In this document: positions 39,301 to 54,300 of the stretch, one piece after another
Numbering within the stretch: position 1 is the stretch's first letter
How the letters are laid out: the number at the start of each line of letters is the position of its first letter
Source: Mactra quadrangularis
Lineage: Eukaryota > Mollusca > Bivalvia > Venerida > Mactridae
Direction: 5' to 3'
NCBI GenBank assembly: GCA_025267735.1
Contig: CM046309.1
Coordinates: 31,905,202 to 31,969,201, forward strand
DNA: 64,000 bases
The notes under the pieces: model-generated
Seen by the model: the letters and a program-made list of their open reading frames with translations, nothing else
Databases searched by the model: none
Told to the model about the DNA's origin: nothing
Program-made: the position numbers and the translations under genes

Positions 39301-42300
39301 TAGTTATTTTGAAATTATGAAATTAAAACTGGAGTGTGCTTCCTCAGGCGAATGTCAATAACTACATGTAATAGAGAGTAAGGTTTCTTTTTGCCACTAG
39401 CATAAACATATACTTGGAAGTAACTCTTCTGGCTAACCAAAATGGTGACTGAGTAAGTTAACATTGTAGAACTTTGACATTTTTATAGATTTGATTTAAT
39501 AAATATGATTAAACTAAATGTAAGAATTGGTTTAATCCTTGAGACATGATTTTAGCAGTTAATAATGTTATAAATGGAAGCAAACTTGATTGAAAATTTT
39601 CAGAGTTTGTGGAGTGAAAATTTTCAGAGTTTATGCATATTAGCAGCCATTTTAAAAACTTAGCAGAACAGGTCATTTTGTCAGTACTTTGCCATGGAAC
39701 ATTTATCGGCCTCTTACACTTTCAGTACGAAAGGCGCTGAAGGTACTGATTTTGATCAGATTATTATTCTCCTGTTATCTTGATTACATACTCTTTGTTA
39801 TGTTATTGATGTAATAAGTCATTCTCAATATCATATACCCAATGTTGATCTTCTATGCACACTTTATATTTGCTACAATATTTCATTTACTGTTTACAGA
39901 GCCTGTGCAACAAGATTCAGGATTCTTGGAGAAGTTATATACATATGTTGTTAATAATATTCAGGTAGGTGATATATTTAGTCATGGTAGTCATTGATAT
40001 TGATAGTTGATTATTAGCTCAACCCATAACCAATATCAAACCCTATTTCTTTGGGCTATAGGTTTGATTCTATTTGCATAGTAATGGAGTGCAGGATGAA
40101 GACGCCTAAGTAATGTATTTTAAATCAAATGCTTCTTCCATAAAACTAAAGGATTGTTGTATAATAGGCAATACATGCATTATTGTGTTTAGCACACTTA
40201 TTTATTTTTGTTTGTCTAGTTAATTAGACAAAAGATGATAATTATTCTTATCTGATTGTAATGGAGTGTATGTCATTGGCACCATTGTCATACATGGGAC
40301 ATAGTAGTATATGTTGGTCTAAGATTGGTTGTATAATAAGAACACAAGTGACTGGCAACTATACTATTGGTTGGAATAATTAAAATAGCATCAATAATGT
40401 CAGCACTGTTCACATTCTGTATGCACTCTCATTGGTTGAACCTGAGAAATTCAAGTGTTAGGGTACCCTTGTGTTTGTAAATGTTTGTGACCAAGGTATT
40501 GTCCGTTTTTTCTCAACTGTCAAAGCTTGAATAATTTCACGGTGACTGAATGCATTGTTTTTGTACTGGCGGCCTATTTTTTATTAAAAATATCTAGATT
40601 AAAACTTATCATACGGCATAAAAAGCTTTACTCAATCATAACACACACTTTCGGAAACTCATGGATGTAATACAATGAAAATTTCAACAAACACAGTTGA
40701 GAAAAAACGAACAATAGCTAAGACGAATTTTACCTCTTGTTTAATATACTGTTGTACCCATGATGCACTCAACAGGTGTATTGCCCTTGAATTGTGTAAC
40801 ATTTTATCTTAAATTTTCACACCTAAGATTGTTATATACTTTGTATGTATATATTTCTCTATATTGTAGATATCAATAGGACGTGTACATCTAAGATATG
40901 AAGATACTATAACCAATCCTGATCATCCATTTGCTTGTGGTATAATGTTAAAACATATATCAGCATATACTACTGATGGTAAATGGCAGCCAGCACAGAT
41001 GGATAATGCTGCTACTGTTATACATAAGGTACAATCAACCTACTCACTGTTCCTGGATAGGCTAGGTCTTTGTATTTAGCCGTTAACCAGTTACTAGTTG
41101 CACACTAATGTCAGTGACTGACAACTGTCCTACATATTTTAGAATCAGTGGTTGAAGGAAGAATAGTCATAGTAATTATTTCATGACCAATCTCCATGAA
41201 TGTTACACAACACTGTTTAAATTTGTTTGGTCCTGTTCCGGAATGTGTATGTATTGAGTTTAGCAAATTTTCATTGTTCCTAGAAGTAGATTTTGACCAT
41301 ATCAACTTGTCTAAGTATACAATCATGATGTTAGAAATATTCACTTGTCTATGGTTTGGATCCAATTGGTTTACCTCAAGACTGTAGAAATAAACATGTT
41401 TGTGGTACTTTTGTAGTGGCTGTGGTCCAGTAGTAGGATATGGGCTTAGGGATTGAGATGTCTCAGGTTCAAACCCCACTAGGGGCACTGCTAATTTCCT
41501 TGAGCAAGAAATTTACCTGTGATCTTTCCATTCCACCCAGGTGTAAATGGCTTCTGTGAGAGTTCATCTGCCTGAAAGTGATTTCAATGATCAGGTGTTG
41601 TCTTACAAAATTGTAATGTCTGCTGAATGTGTACATTGTATGTGGAAGCACTTTGCTCTTTAACTTCACCTTTTTTAGCTCAACTTTACGAAGTAAATGG
41701 AGAGCTCTCCTACTCACCCTAGCGTCGACGTCCGCGTCCACATTTTGGATTAAAGTTTTTGTGCAGTAAAATATTTTTTACTATAACTTTTTTATTTCTT
41801 GAGGTATCAACTTCAAACTTTAAATATATGTTTCTTATTATCAACCACATCTCATGTGACAAGGTTCATAAATCCAAATACATTTTTTTTCAGAATTATC
41901 CCCCCTTGAACTTAGAGTTTTCTTTAAAAAATGCTTGTTTTTACTGCAACTGTTTTGTTTCTTTAGATATTGACTTCAAACTTTAAATATATGTTCCTTA
42001 TTATCAACTACATCTCATGTGACAAGGTTCATAACTTCAAATACATTTTTTTATCAAAATTGTCCCTGGTAAACTTAAAATTTTCTTTAAAAAATATTAT
42101 TTTTTTTTACTTTAAATTTGTTAAGGTATCATTTTCATATTTTAAAACATGGTTGTTCCTTATCATCAACCACATCTCATGTGACAAATAATTACTTAGT
42201 CGAGCATGCTGTCTCCTCAGACAGCTCTTGTTACTTTAACAAATAAGTACTGGTAAGAGTACAATATTTTTAAACTAATGATAAAATAATTATGTGATAT

Positions 42301-45300
42301 ATTTTCAGTTACTTGAAATGAGAGAACTATCTGTATATTGGAATCCTTATATACCAGAACAACATTTAATTAGATCTAGAATTAATACAGATGGTTGGAG
42401 AGTAAGTTATTATTATATCAATATTCTCCTATCAATGGGTCAGCTCCTTTTCAGTGGAAATAATTCCTATTCTAATATGATATTTTATTTAACTAACTAT
42501 TAATGATTAGTTGTGAGGCAAATATTCTGATGAATACATCCTAGGTGAAACATGGAGTAAATTTATTAACATATGACCAGCATGGCTTTTTTAGAATAGT
42601 TTTGATGATGGTTATTGATAAATGAATTTTATTTAAGATGAAAATATATTTCTAACCTATACGGAGATTAATTCAAGTAAATTAAAATTGACGCAGCTGC
42701 TGTCTACATTAGTTTTTGAGTTTTGATTTCTCAGAAATGAGAAAAGTTTAAATGATTTAATGTTATATAAAATACACATGGGACATAATTTATTTGTATT
42801 GCATACTTATCATTTTCATGGTCACTTGATATTGAAGTTTTGTTCTTGATTTAAAGAGAAAACATCAGGAAATAAAGCGCTGTCATTTTCTTTATCATAT
42901 ACATGTATGAGTATGCAATGTCAAGCCACAGCTGTGGCATAGTGGTTAGCATGTCTGACTCAGGGTGTCCACTCTCCTATATTTTCCTATAAATTCCTAT
43001 ATTTTGACAACTCTTCTATTTTTTCCTATGTTTTCCTATAATTGACCTAAATTCCTATAAATTCCTATATTTTTACAAAAATTATAATGGGTAAGCTAAG
43101 AAAGATGTATTTTGAATGAAAATATTTGTTAAATGTGCCCAGGAGATCTTGCAATATCCTACAGAGGACCATGTAATAGAAATTTCTTTCAGAATACAAC
43201 ATTCTTACAGGTGTGGCAACCCTGCCCAGCCCAGCCCATTTGTTTCTATCTTAATAACCATACTAGGTGTGAGGTCATTTTACTGTACAGAGACAAAGTA
43301 TTTGATTAAACGGCTCCCTCTACGGAATGCTGTCCTGAAGTCAATTACATGTATGACCCCATCAAAGCGATTTGCAGATACTTCACTCACTGAGGTTGAA
43401 ACACTAGCACGACAGTTTGGATACCGAGAAAAGACAATTGTCAACATCAAGGATGAATGGAAAATGTACATGGCAGATGATGACTTAGGCTTTGAAGCTC
43501 TGGCCAGAATTGATCACATCTGGAGAGAAGTAATGAACAGCTAACACTCTGACGGCAAGAGGAAGTACAGAGTTCTTCCTGAGCTAGCAAAAAGGCTGTT
43601 GTGCTGCCCCACGGTAATGCCGATGTTGAAAGAAATTTGTCAGTCAACACTAATGTTGTCACTGTCGATAGGCCAGCAATTGGTGAGAAAACAACCAATG
43701 CCATCAGAATGGTCAAGGACATAGTCAAGTTCAGTGATCTTGTGAAAGAGTGTCCACAAAGTGTGCCAATCAACAATGAAGTGTTCAGTTATGTGAAAAC
43801 AGCACACAGAAACTACCTTGAAAGAATACAGAAAGAGAAAGAGGAAAAAGAACATCAGAAAAAAGAGAGGGAACAAGAACATCTGGAGAATAAGAAACAG
43901 CAAGAACAGAGGAAAGAGCAACAAGAAAGAACAATGTCTATGTTGGATAAAGAGAAAAATCTGTCCAAGGAAGAAGACATTATAAGAGGAAAACTTTTAA
44001 GCTCTGAACTCTTATTGTCAGAAGGAAATTCTAAGCTGAAAAAAGCTCTTGAGGATGAGGACATGCAGTGTGCAAGTGTAGCTCAGATGATGATCTCAAC
44101 AGCCAGTTCAAAAATTGAGAAACTGAGGAAAGAGATGGATTCTTTAAGAACTCGTCAGAAAGAAGTTGAAAAGGGAAAAAGAAAGATGTTAGAGGAGACA
44201 ATTGAAAGCAAGAAGCAAAAACTGATGACAAATGCATCTACCCCCAAAGCAGCTCAAGAACCATCATCTAGCTCTGTGAAACACAAGGGTAAAGGCAAGA
44301 AATCATCCAGTGGCATGAAGAAATAAGGCCATATTTTTAACTTGTTCCTGTAAAGTTGTATACACAGTCTTTTATGGCAATTTACATACAAAGATGGCAT
44401 CTGATCATTTGTGCTGATGATTTAATTGAGTTAGATTGGAATAGATGCACTCTCTAGGACATGCCATTTTTAAGAATGCACATTTGTGTACACAAAAGTA
44501 TGTGTTTGTATTGTGCCATGTAAATACTTGCACTTTTTTCATTTTAATTCACTGTTTCTTTTAGTTATTCTTTTCCACTTTTTATTGTGATATCAATGGA
44601 CAAATAACCAGTGATTTGTTAAAACTTAAGTATGTGTTCAGTTGACTTTGATTTGGGAAAATGTTCTCTTTTGTCCAAGGATAGAACCATTGCTAACTGT
44701 AGTACATTTTTAAGCATAAGAAACTAGTATTCATAGTGCAGCATACCTGAAGTTTGTTACTACAACTAAAGTACAGGAATTAATATAGTCTGTCAATTTT
44801 CATTATTGTTATGGTATGATCTCTGTTATGTCCTAGGAGGACTTCTTACTGTGTTGCAACCATTTTTTACCAGTCAAAATATGATTGTGAACACTGTATG
44901 ATCAGTCAGTATTAAGACTATGTTTAGTTTAAAACTTGCATTTATTTTACAATTTAGATATTGTCTGTTAATGTTTTGTTTAAGTATTTAAAATAAAAAA
45001 GGGTGTAGGGAGTGGGGGAGGAGGCTAAACCTACACAGGCTTCTTCTTTTTTGATTCCTATATTTTCCTATATTTGGTTATAAAAATTCCTATAATTTTA
45101 AACCATTCCTATATTTTGGCGATAGAAAACCAGTGGACGCCCTGCTGACTTCGAATTGCGGGTTCAAATCTGGTCGCTGTAGGTCATACCCTATACATGA
45201 GTAGTCAGCCTCGTGGTATGGTAAGTTAGTACTTGTGATAAAAAAGTGTCCAGGAAACCAATAGTAAGAAGAGCTGGCCATCATATATATGACCTAAATA

Positions 45301-48300
45301 TGTGTTGAATACAACGTTAAAAAAAAAGTATGCAATGTCCGAAGAGTTTCATGTAGTAACACATTTTTTGATGATAATAAAAATAAAATAAATTTGTTAT
45401 CTTTTCAGAATCTACTCAAACAGTCTATTTTAAAACATAGCATATTTGAAGAGGATTTTGATTTCAGTAAGTTTTTATATGGAAAAGTAGACAAGTACCA
45501 ATAAAACCCTGAATTATTTTTACTTTTCATCACAATTAGAACATTTTGACTGTATTAAAATGAACATTTCTGTTTAGAAGCCCCTTTATTTACTATAACA
45601 GAAAAGTTATCTGAGCCATTGATGATGATGGTGGTGATGATGGTGATGATGATATGAACTAATAAAAATTATGTGCTATGATGATAGGCTGTATATGGAA
45701 GCACTATCAAATTTGTGTTGTCTTGCTTTTATACTCGTATAAGTCTGTCCTACTGCTCAAAGTACTATGTAAATAAGGTTTATTGGTGAACATAATTGTT
45801 TGTACAATAACAATCACTATGCTGTGAGTATTGTCTTTAAGTAGGTGAAAGTTTTTTTCATTTCAATCACAGTACCTCCCACACTTGATCAAAGAAAAGT
45901 ATCATATCATCTAATGTAGTCAAGGCTTTCTGTTGATAATTTTTGTGGTTCATACTCCATAGACTAGCTATTAACTACCCATCTCAAGATTTAGTGGTTG
46001 TTATCTAATGTTACTAATAAACATGATAAATTACAAATACTTTGCATGGTATAAAGCATAGCATGTGATGCAAATTGACATATGTGCTGAAAAAATGTTG
46101 TAACTTCTTCTCCATATTAATGAATTGTTAAAAAGTAACTGTTTGTATTTTAATAGAATTCCAAGCCATGTCACTCTGATTAATGAATTTCAAATAATTA
46201 TTTGGCTGCTAAGTTTTGCACATCAAATAACAAACAAAGTAATATGTCAATAAATGTTTAGTATTCTCTGATACATAGATCCTTCATTGTGACATTCTCT
46301 GGGAATGCATTATTGCTTTAAGAGAAGTTATTTTTTGTAGATTACTCATTTACCACCACAAATTCTAGAAATCAAGAATTGAGTAGATGGATTTCTAATT
46401 GATGTAGTGTTTAATTAATTTTTGTTCTAAACTTGATTAATTGAATAGATTTTTTAAACTTGGTTAAGCGACATTGAACTATCTTGGCACTCTTGGTTCT
46501 ATATAATCTTCATTGATTGTTCAATATAGGATTAATATTTTTCAGCTCACCTTACCTTTAGCTGAGCATATTTGTGCACTTAGATGAGCGACTTAGAATT
46601 GTTTTGGTATTCATGTTTATATAATTAATCAATAATATTGTTTGTTCAGTATTTGATTTATTGTTTAAGCTCATCTAAGCTACATCTGAAAATATTTTAG
46701 AAATCAGGTAAGCAACCTATATATACCAACCTCTTGTATCTGTAATTGATTAATGCTTTGTTCTATATTTATTTTCAGTAATTGAACCTGTATCAGCAGA
46801 AACTAAAGTAATTATTAGTAAAGACAATAACCAGGCTATACCTAAATTCTTTGCTGACATTTCATTGGATGAGATTGAAATATTGTTGTCACGACAACAG
46901 GTTAGATAAATCAATATTTTAAATTCATTTTCATTACAGAGCTTTTGTTTTTAGTTACCAATGAAATTTGAAAAAATATAACTCAAACCATGAACAATAT
47001 ATGAGTTCACAGATCCAACCCTATCAGGCACACTGCTAATTTTTGTTGAAGAATAAAATTCTGTGATGGTTTTACTCCAAGTATGACTGGGTTAAAATGG
47101 GACATGTCTTGATCCCCTGCTTGAAGACAATTTCCATGAACATTGGATCTCTCGATCTGTCTTCAAATCACTGTAATCTCTCAATGATTGGGGGGGGGGG
47201 GAAGAGTGTTGAGCTCAACTGTTGCCCTTGGTTTTCTCTGTTAGCAAGCAGTCAGTTGAGTACAGATGATAGTTGCCTAGAGCTTTTGAATTTCTGGAAC
47301 ACTGTTTTTTAGTTGTTTGCAACTGAATAATTCTGAAGGATAAAAAGAAAATAGCTAAAAACAATGGACCTTTCCATGACTTTACCTATTTGCATTTTTA
47401 ACAAAATTTAATGTTTACAGTTTCATTTGTCCCACAAACAAGGTGTTAACAAGAGAGCACAAGACTGTATTTGTGGGCAAATGTATTGCAGAATAAAATT
47501 TACAGAGGGAATGGTCAATTATATTATAATTTATGTTGTTTAGCACTCTAAATTTTTTAGAAGGGCTACAATATTGGAAAGTGTTATGCAATACATGTAT
47601 TTTATGGTTTTTTTTTATATATATTTGACAGTTTTTGAATATTCTGACATTAAAAGATTCGTTCCAACTAATGTCAGTAAATCAGAAATACAGGAAATAT
47701 CATCCTAATGTATTGTTAAAGATAAGTCCTAGATCTTGGTGGATGTATGCTTATACTGCTGTTGTTGAAGAAAGGATTAGACCATACTCCTGGGAGAGAA
47801 TAAGAGAACATAGGTTAGTATCATACATTTCTAACATAAACATGTGTGTTTTCACTTATATTTTAACTATATTTTGTAGGTCTGTGGATCATTGAGCTAG
47901 TAGTGATCCAATTTGAACCACGATTCACGTGTAACGATTCACAAATCGAACTGCATATCACTTGTTAAAGGAGAAGCACGCAGGAATTCATATAATAACA
48001 AAAAAGTGAAGAGCTACATAAGCTGTGGTTATATTACCAGACGTTTAATTGACATTTTCAGTTTTAACTATTATTTCAATGCATATCAACTTAAATTTTG
48101 ACAAAAATAATTTTACTGTACATTAATGCCTTATTTTCCAGTTCATTTATGTTGCCTTAGTTTTTCTTTTCAGCTTATTTTCAATGATAGTTAAGCTGAA
48201 AAAGTTCTTTCATTCTTTAATAAAAATAGATAGCGATCCGACGATTTCAGAAATGACGAATATTTGGAGGCAATTTTCTGGTCGAGATTACGAATATCGG

Positions 48301-51300
48301 AGTACTCAGATACTTGCAATAGCCTTAATATTTTTATAGTGAACACATACAAGGCTGTTGTTAATATAATTTTTATACAATTATCTCCCTCATTTAAACT
48401 TTTCTGCTAGGTCGACACATATGTTGCAAATTGATCTACAATTGTTCTGTTATTATATGCTGCTAACAGTTTTTCAACATTTGTGTCAACTAAACAAAAT
48501 CTGCATTGAATGTGGAGTTTAAAATCGGCCTAAGAATCTATTTTTCCACGTATCCAGAGGATGTTGGTGTCAATCGAAAGAGTAAAGCATTAAATGTGAA
48601 TGTATGTCTAAATCTGTTAAATAAAATGATTTAGAATATGATTTAGAATGGAGAAATAGCCCCTTATTGAATAATGTATTGATGAAGAAGCATAGAAATT
48701 ATGCAATCAGACGACAGTATGGTCCTTTACACATTTCCATTATAAAACGGACAAAATAGGTGAAAAATAAAAAATTTTCCTTTGATATGGAAATCGGGAT
48801 ACTAAGAGGTTATGTTTAGCATATATTTTATGTATATACCAAGTGTTTTTTACTCAGAACTGGAGGATTGCTTATGCATATCACAAGGTTATATTTGTTT
48901 TTGCTGTATAAATAGAAACATGATTTTAATAAAAAATGAAATGTTTGTTTTCAGATCTCGGTATAGAAAATATAGAGATTTATATAAGAAAAGTTTAGAA
49001 ATACCAAATCATGAAAGTATTAAAGCTAAACTTTGGGAATTGGAGGAAAGTTTAGATATATGTAATATTGTTATGGCAAGAGAAGAGGCCAAATCTGAGG
49101 TAAAAATTTGCACTTTTAAAAAAGTTAGGGAAAAGTAAATATATATTTTAGGTTAGAAAAATGTTGCATAAGGCAATAAAGGCTGTTTTGACTTTTTCTT
49201 TGTATGCAGTAAGGTAAAAAATTTGTTATTTCTTTTTATATATTATATGAAGTGTTTTGCCTAGAAAAAAAAACAACAAATAGAAAAGTAATGTTCAAGA
49301 GGTACATTGTACTATTATTCTCTCAGTGATGAATCTGACTGTCAATCTAGAAGTAGGTGGTTTGATTATCTGGGCCAGACTAACAAACTGTGGAGTTCAT
49401 TCATGTAATACATTATGTGGCGGTTCTCCCTCCAGCTGCAGAAGCAAATGATCAGTTGTTGGCCCTGTGAAAGGCATATGATTAACACTGATTGTATATT
49501 TATAGTTTGCTCCAGAAAAGATTGTAAAGAAAGAAAAAGAGAAGAAAGGATGGTTTAGTTCCTGGTTTACTTCTGATTCTGATGATGAAGAAGTTGATAT
49601 TAACTTAAATGATGATAATAAAGGTAATATTGTTATACATTGTTTCTTCTCATTATTGTTGATGCTATAGTAAGTGCTGACTAATACCATGATAAATGGT
49701 TGTCTGGTAGCTTTTTTTGATTTCATTACCGTTTTGCAGATCATTCAGGTTTTAAATACTCTACTATCCTTATTGTGACTTGAGAGTTGTTTTACTAATC
49801 AATTGAATTGTTGATCTGTTGGGAACTTATTTCTTACAAGGGAGATAACTCTTGGTTGAGTGTTTTCTTTCTTAGTATCTTTTATGTGTAATGATTATCT
49901 CCCTTTGTCCTTACTACTTATAAAATTTATGTATCTCCTTACACAATTTTATTACTAAACGTTTTTCAAATACGTTTATAAACTCACAAGGCATTCAATA
50001 TTGAATAAACAAAAGTAAGTTTTTAAACTCGGAGTAAAACAATGCATGGATAATTTATTTGTTGTTAGTTTTCAAAAACTTATCATGTCTTATGTACGTT
50101 TGTAGATTGGTTATCAAAATTAACACCAGAAGAAAGAAAGAGGTTATATCAAGGTATAGGATATGATGAGAATGCTAATGTTACAAAACTTCCTAAAGAG
50201 GTAAATCATTGTCTATGTGAAGACATTTTTTTTTCTGTCCTATTAATAAGTGATCCTGGCCAGTGAGCTCAGTTCCTTGTGCATCTGATTTAGGACCCAC
50301 AGATTATGACTGTAATTCTCTAACAAGACCTACAACCTTCATGGAGTGTCCCCATGCCACTAGCAAATATGAGATATTGATGCTACCTATGAGATTACGT
50401 TTTGGTAAATAAAATTTAAGAAGTTACATGAAATGTTAGTAATTAGTTAATAATCCCATTTCATTATTTTAAAATCAGACTAGTAAAAAAATTACTAATT
50501 GATGCAACAAAATTGGATGTTGTCCAATATGTCCTCTGGAAAGTTAAGAATTAATTCAAATGCATTTATTAGAATCCTACTATTTAATTATCTCATGCTA
50601 TGAAGTTCTTGCTCCGCTTTCTGAAATAAAAAAATCAGCAAAAAATGACAGTTCATTTTAATTTAGGTTGTCATGTTTTGTCAAACCTATTTTCAGAAAT
50701 CATGTGATTTTAATTTGTGACCAAAGTGTTTACGTGACAACCTATATTTCAGTATGTTGAATACAAAGTACAAGTAAACTTAAGAAGTTGTTGTCTATCA
50801 TTAGTAAACTATAGTAAGAAGATTTTACAAGTCTGTGTTACACAGATGCTTGGTTCCTGGGAGACACGCCCTGCTGGAGATGCATACAGGTAAATATAAT
50901 TGGAAATGCAAATTTAGATAGAACTTCCTATAGCGACGTGACTTGCCATCATGCATGTGTAACACCTTAGGACTGTGCTTGCAAATTGGGGTAAGAAAAT
51001 TCAGCAGAAAATGACAATTTATATGTAGTTAGTCATGTTTTGAGGAAAGAGATGGAGTAGCCAAGTGGTAATGACATTTCTGGATTAATAATGATTGGAT
51101 AGCCATATTGGTTCAAATCACATCCAATATTTACCTCTTTATTTCCTTATGCAAGAAATGTTTATACTTATGCTCAGTAGGCCTATTGAATGACCAGGAA
51201 GAAGACTCAAGAGTGATTATTCTAAGTTGTATAAACTTGCTTCACTATTAAGATAAAAAAAATAGTATGATATAAATTGATAGATTGTTAAGCTTACTCT

Positions 51301-54300
51301 ATAAGATACCAAATTTCAATTCTGAATGTGAACAAGTCATGCAGCATAACCACATACGGCATTGAAGGCTGGCTCAGTTTTGAGTCAAAAACACTATATA
51401 AACACTTTATATCCTTTATGTGCATTGATTGTGGTGTTTGAAATTGGCCTGTGAATGTATTTTTCATCTTTTCAAAGATGTTCGTGTTATTCAAAAAAGC
51501 AAAACCTTACCTACACATGCATGTTTAAATCTGTGGAATGAAATTAGACAAAGTTGGGAAACTGTCCCCTTACTGAACTTAATTAAAATGTTATTACTTT
51601 ATATTTTAGATTATCATGTCACACTGAAGCATTTACTGTAGAAGGAGCATCAATAGAACATGAATTAGTTCCTATAGTAACATCAGATGTTAATGTTTAT
51701 GGTAATGTATATTATAGTCTTTTAAAATTCTAATTTAAAGTTTTTTCTGTGAAATCTTTTTTCTTACTGGGTTTAACACCATGTCAACACAAATTAGGTT
51801 ATCTTACGGAAACCAGCACATCTAACCTAGCTTTCCTTGACCAATACTCGCCTACCATTCCACAAGGCATGCAACTATATATATACCTTACTGGTGGAGA
51901 AAATTGAAAATATTGTCAAATTTTTATGGAAGGGTATAAGCACCCTTTGTGGGATTTGAACCCTGTGCCCCTTCAGGGCAACTGCGCTACAGACCAACAT
52001 CTTTATGTGATTTCTTACAATAAGAGTATCTTACTACTAAGGTTGTAATGATTACTGAAAAACTAAATTCAGTTAATGTTTGCTCGAAATTGATTAGAAT
52101 TGAATGATAGGCCATTTTAATTCATACAGCTATTGCTGTTTGCTCACATAATCAGAGGCTGAAATGGTTTGGATCTGGATGAAGCTAACTCTTATGGCTT
52201 TGTGGTAGTGTTTGCTCTTGACTGAAGGTTGTGAGTTTAATTCCACCTTAGACTTAGGATTTTTAAATGGTTACAAAAAATTAATGTAAAATGTTTTGGT
52301 TGATCAAAAAAATTATTTTGATTCTGTTTTTGTTATTTTTGACAATGAAGAACATGTTCTTATGTTTATATTACAGCTCCATCAGTTAATCAAGTATTCA
52401 CATTAGATTTTGAATCTAATCCATTGTATGTTGATGCAGATTTCTCATTGAAAACTAATATACAACCAGTAGAAGTGGTCTATGATGAGGTAGGAGTTAA
52501 TATATACCTCATTTGCATAACATCCTCTATATTTAATGTGACGTCATCCGGTCCATAAATCACATATTGACCGGCTAGCCAGTCCATAATTTTTATATTG
52601 ACCGTTTATGACGTCATCCAGTCTTATTTAATGCGACCTTCATGTTGTGCTAATTACACGGCAACACAAACAGACGAAATGGCTAAGTTGATTAACAAAA
52701 ATGAAATATAACAAGAAGAGCATGTTATCTTGCTACATTGCGTGAAAATGAAAGTCAGACTGGGGTTTTAGATTTTTGACATACTGAAGAATAAAAAAAT
52801 TATTTGAAAACACATTATTATACTCGTAGTAAAATGTCAGCAACATGAGTGGTGAAAGGATTTAAATTCGGTGTAATATAACAAATAACGCTTGGCCTTA
52901 CGGGCAATATGCAAGTTTATGGACTGGTTATTCAGACCTCGGAAGCTATATGGCCCTCAGCTGGCAAATGTCTGCCCTCCAAAAAACTTAGGGGGCAAAT
53001 GTCCGCCCTGTCAAAACACACAAGGGGGCAAATGTCTGCCCTTCAAAAAACTCAGGGGGGCAAATGTCCACCCTGTCGAAAAAAGGGGGCAAATGTCCGG
53101 GGGGGGGGAAAGTCCTAGAATCCTATTTACTAAGAGGGTATGAATATATAACTGTGGATATGCCACATAATTTTAGAATGTATAAATTGTATATCTATAT
53201 TTGTCATACATTCTATAGACACTACCATACAATGATTGTCACTGTGATTTAATAGACACTGTTTATTGTTGTAAATAATGTAAGTAAAATATATTTATAA
53301 AAGTTTGTCAACAGAAATTGAGTATGAATAGAATGACTTAAGTAAGCCTTGCATCCAAAATGTTTCTATTGTAAAGTAGAAGTGCACAGTGTGTATTTAA
53401 TTTGTTTGTCTCCATTTTGACCTTTTGTGACAATTCTTTCCATGATGCTTTTGGTTAAATAGACATAAATGCCATTTTCATATTATTCATTTCAGCATTC
53501 AATCTGTGAGGTAAGAGCATTCTTTCAGTTACCTACAGGAACTATAGATGTTAAGAATGCTGCCATGGAAACTGTACAAGAAGTTTATAGAATTAGTCAA
53601 GCTGGACTCATTTATGCTATTAATAAACATAAGGTAAAGCCAAAATATTTTACCCAACGTAAAAGCCAACATATGCAAATTACAGAAATTTTTTGATTAA
53701 ATGTATTTACTAGTGTAGGTTAATAAATGTGGAATAAAATTATGTCTATAAATTAACCTAATTGTGTGTCCAAAGATGTTTCTCTACTCTGGATTGTTAA
53801 TAGAATTAATATGCTTCTACATAAATAAATGATAAACTATTAAAATGACTTCAAACACAGTAAATTTAGGTCTTGTATGTTTCATTTAAGTCTTACTATT
53901 CAATTTTTCTTGGTCTTGCATTAATGAGAGCTGGAACTATTTGTAGTTCAGTACTTCAGTGGTAGGATGGGCACTTAGAAATCAAGAGGTCCTAAGATAA
54001 AGGCTCCACTAGGGGCACTGCTAATTTCCTTGAGTAAGAAATTTACCTACTGTTGTTTCACTCTACCCTGGTGTAAATAGGTACATTGAGGGTCACCTGC
54101 TTGAAGTTAATTACAATAATCAGGGGTTATCATGCTAACTTGTAAAGTCTGCTGAACGTGTATATGTTGTATATTTTTATTTTTATTTGTATTTTTGTTT
54201 TAATTTTACAGACAATACATCTTGCTGTCAATATGAAGTCACCATATGTAGTAGTACCAGAATTTGGAACACTTCATAGGTAAATATTTCAATGTATTCA

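Larger units (their letters stand above)
42923..45327 (+). repeat. SINE family C, copy 2, split by a hAT element
   Basis: The SINE head (42923-42960) stops after the A box and resumes at 45145 with the rest of the head, body and A-rich tail. The outer 12-bp duplication gtatgcaatgtc (42911-42922 and 45328-45339) proves one retroposed SINE. The hAT element 42961-45144 was inserted later. Lies in VPS13 intron 7. Confidence 0.85.

Noticed and set aside
41759..42191. Two overlapping similar frames suggesting a duplicated small protein
   Set aside because: They are translations of the tandem ~160-bp units of a dispersed repeat.
43280..44237. Several minus-strand frames rich in Phe/Leu/Ser
   Set aside because: They are antisense to the Lys/Glu-rich transposase tail.
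52540..52625. Two TGACGTCA motifs as a CRE-driven regulatory element
   Set aside because: They lie deep in an intron within duplicated repeat-like sequence. No other support, so kept only as a repeat.
52892..53252. Cys/Pro- and Gly-rich frames resembling a metal-binding or structural protein
   Set aside because: All overlapping frames are translations of the GC-rich tandem repeat in a VPS13 intron. None shows unique conserved sequence.
53496..53510. 15-base micro-exon ending at the internal gtaaga (53511)
   Set aside because: Reading through to the donor after 53633 keeps phase and matches the conserved VPS13 sequence, so the internal GT is not the donor.
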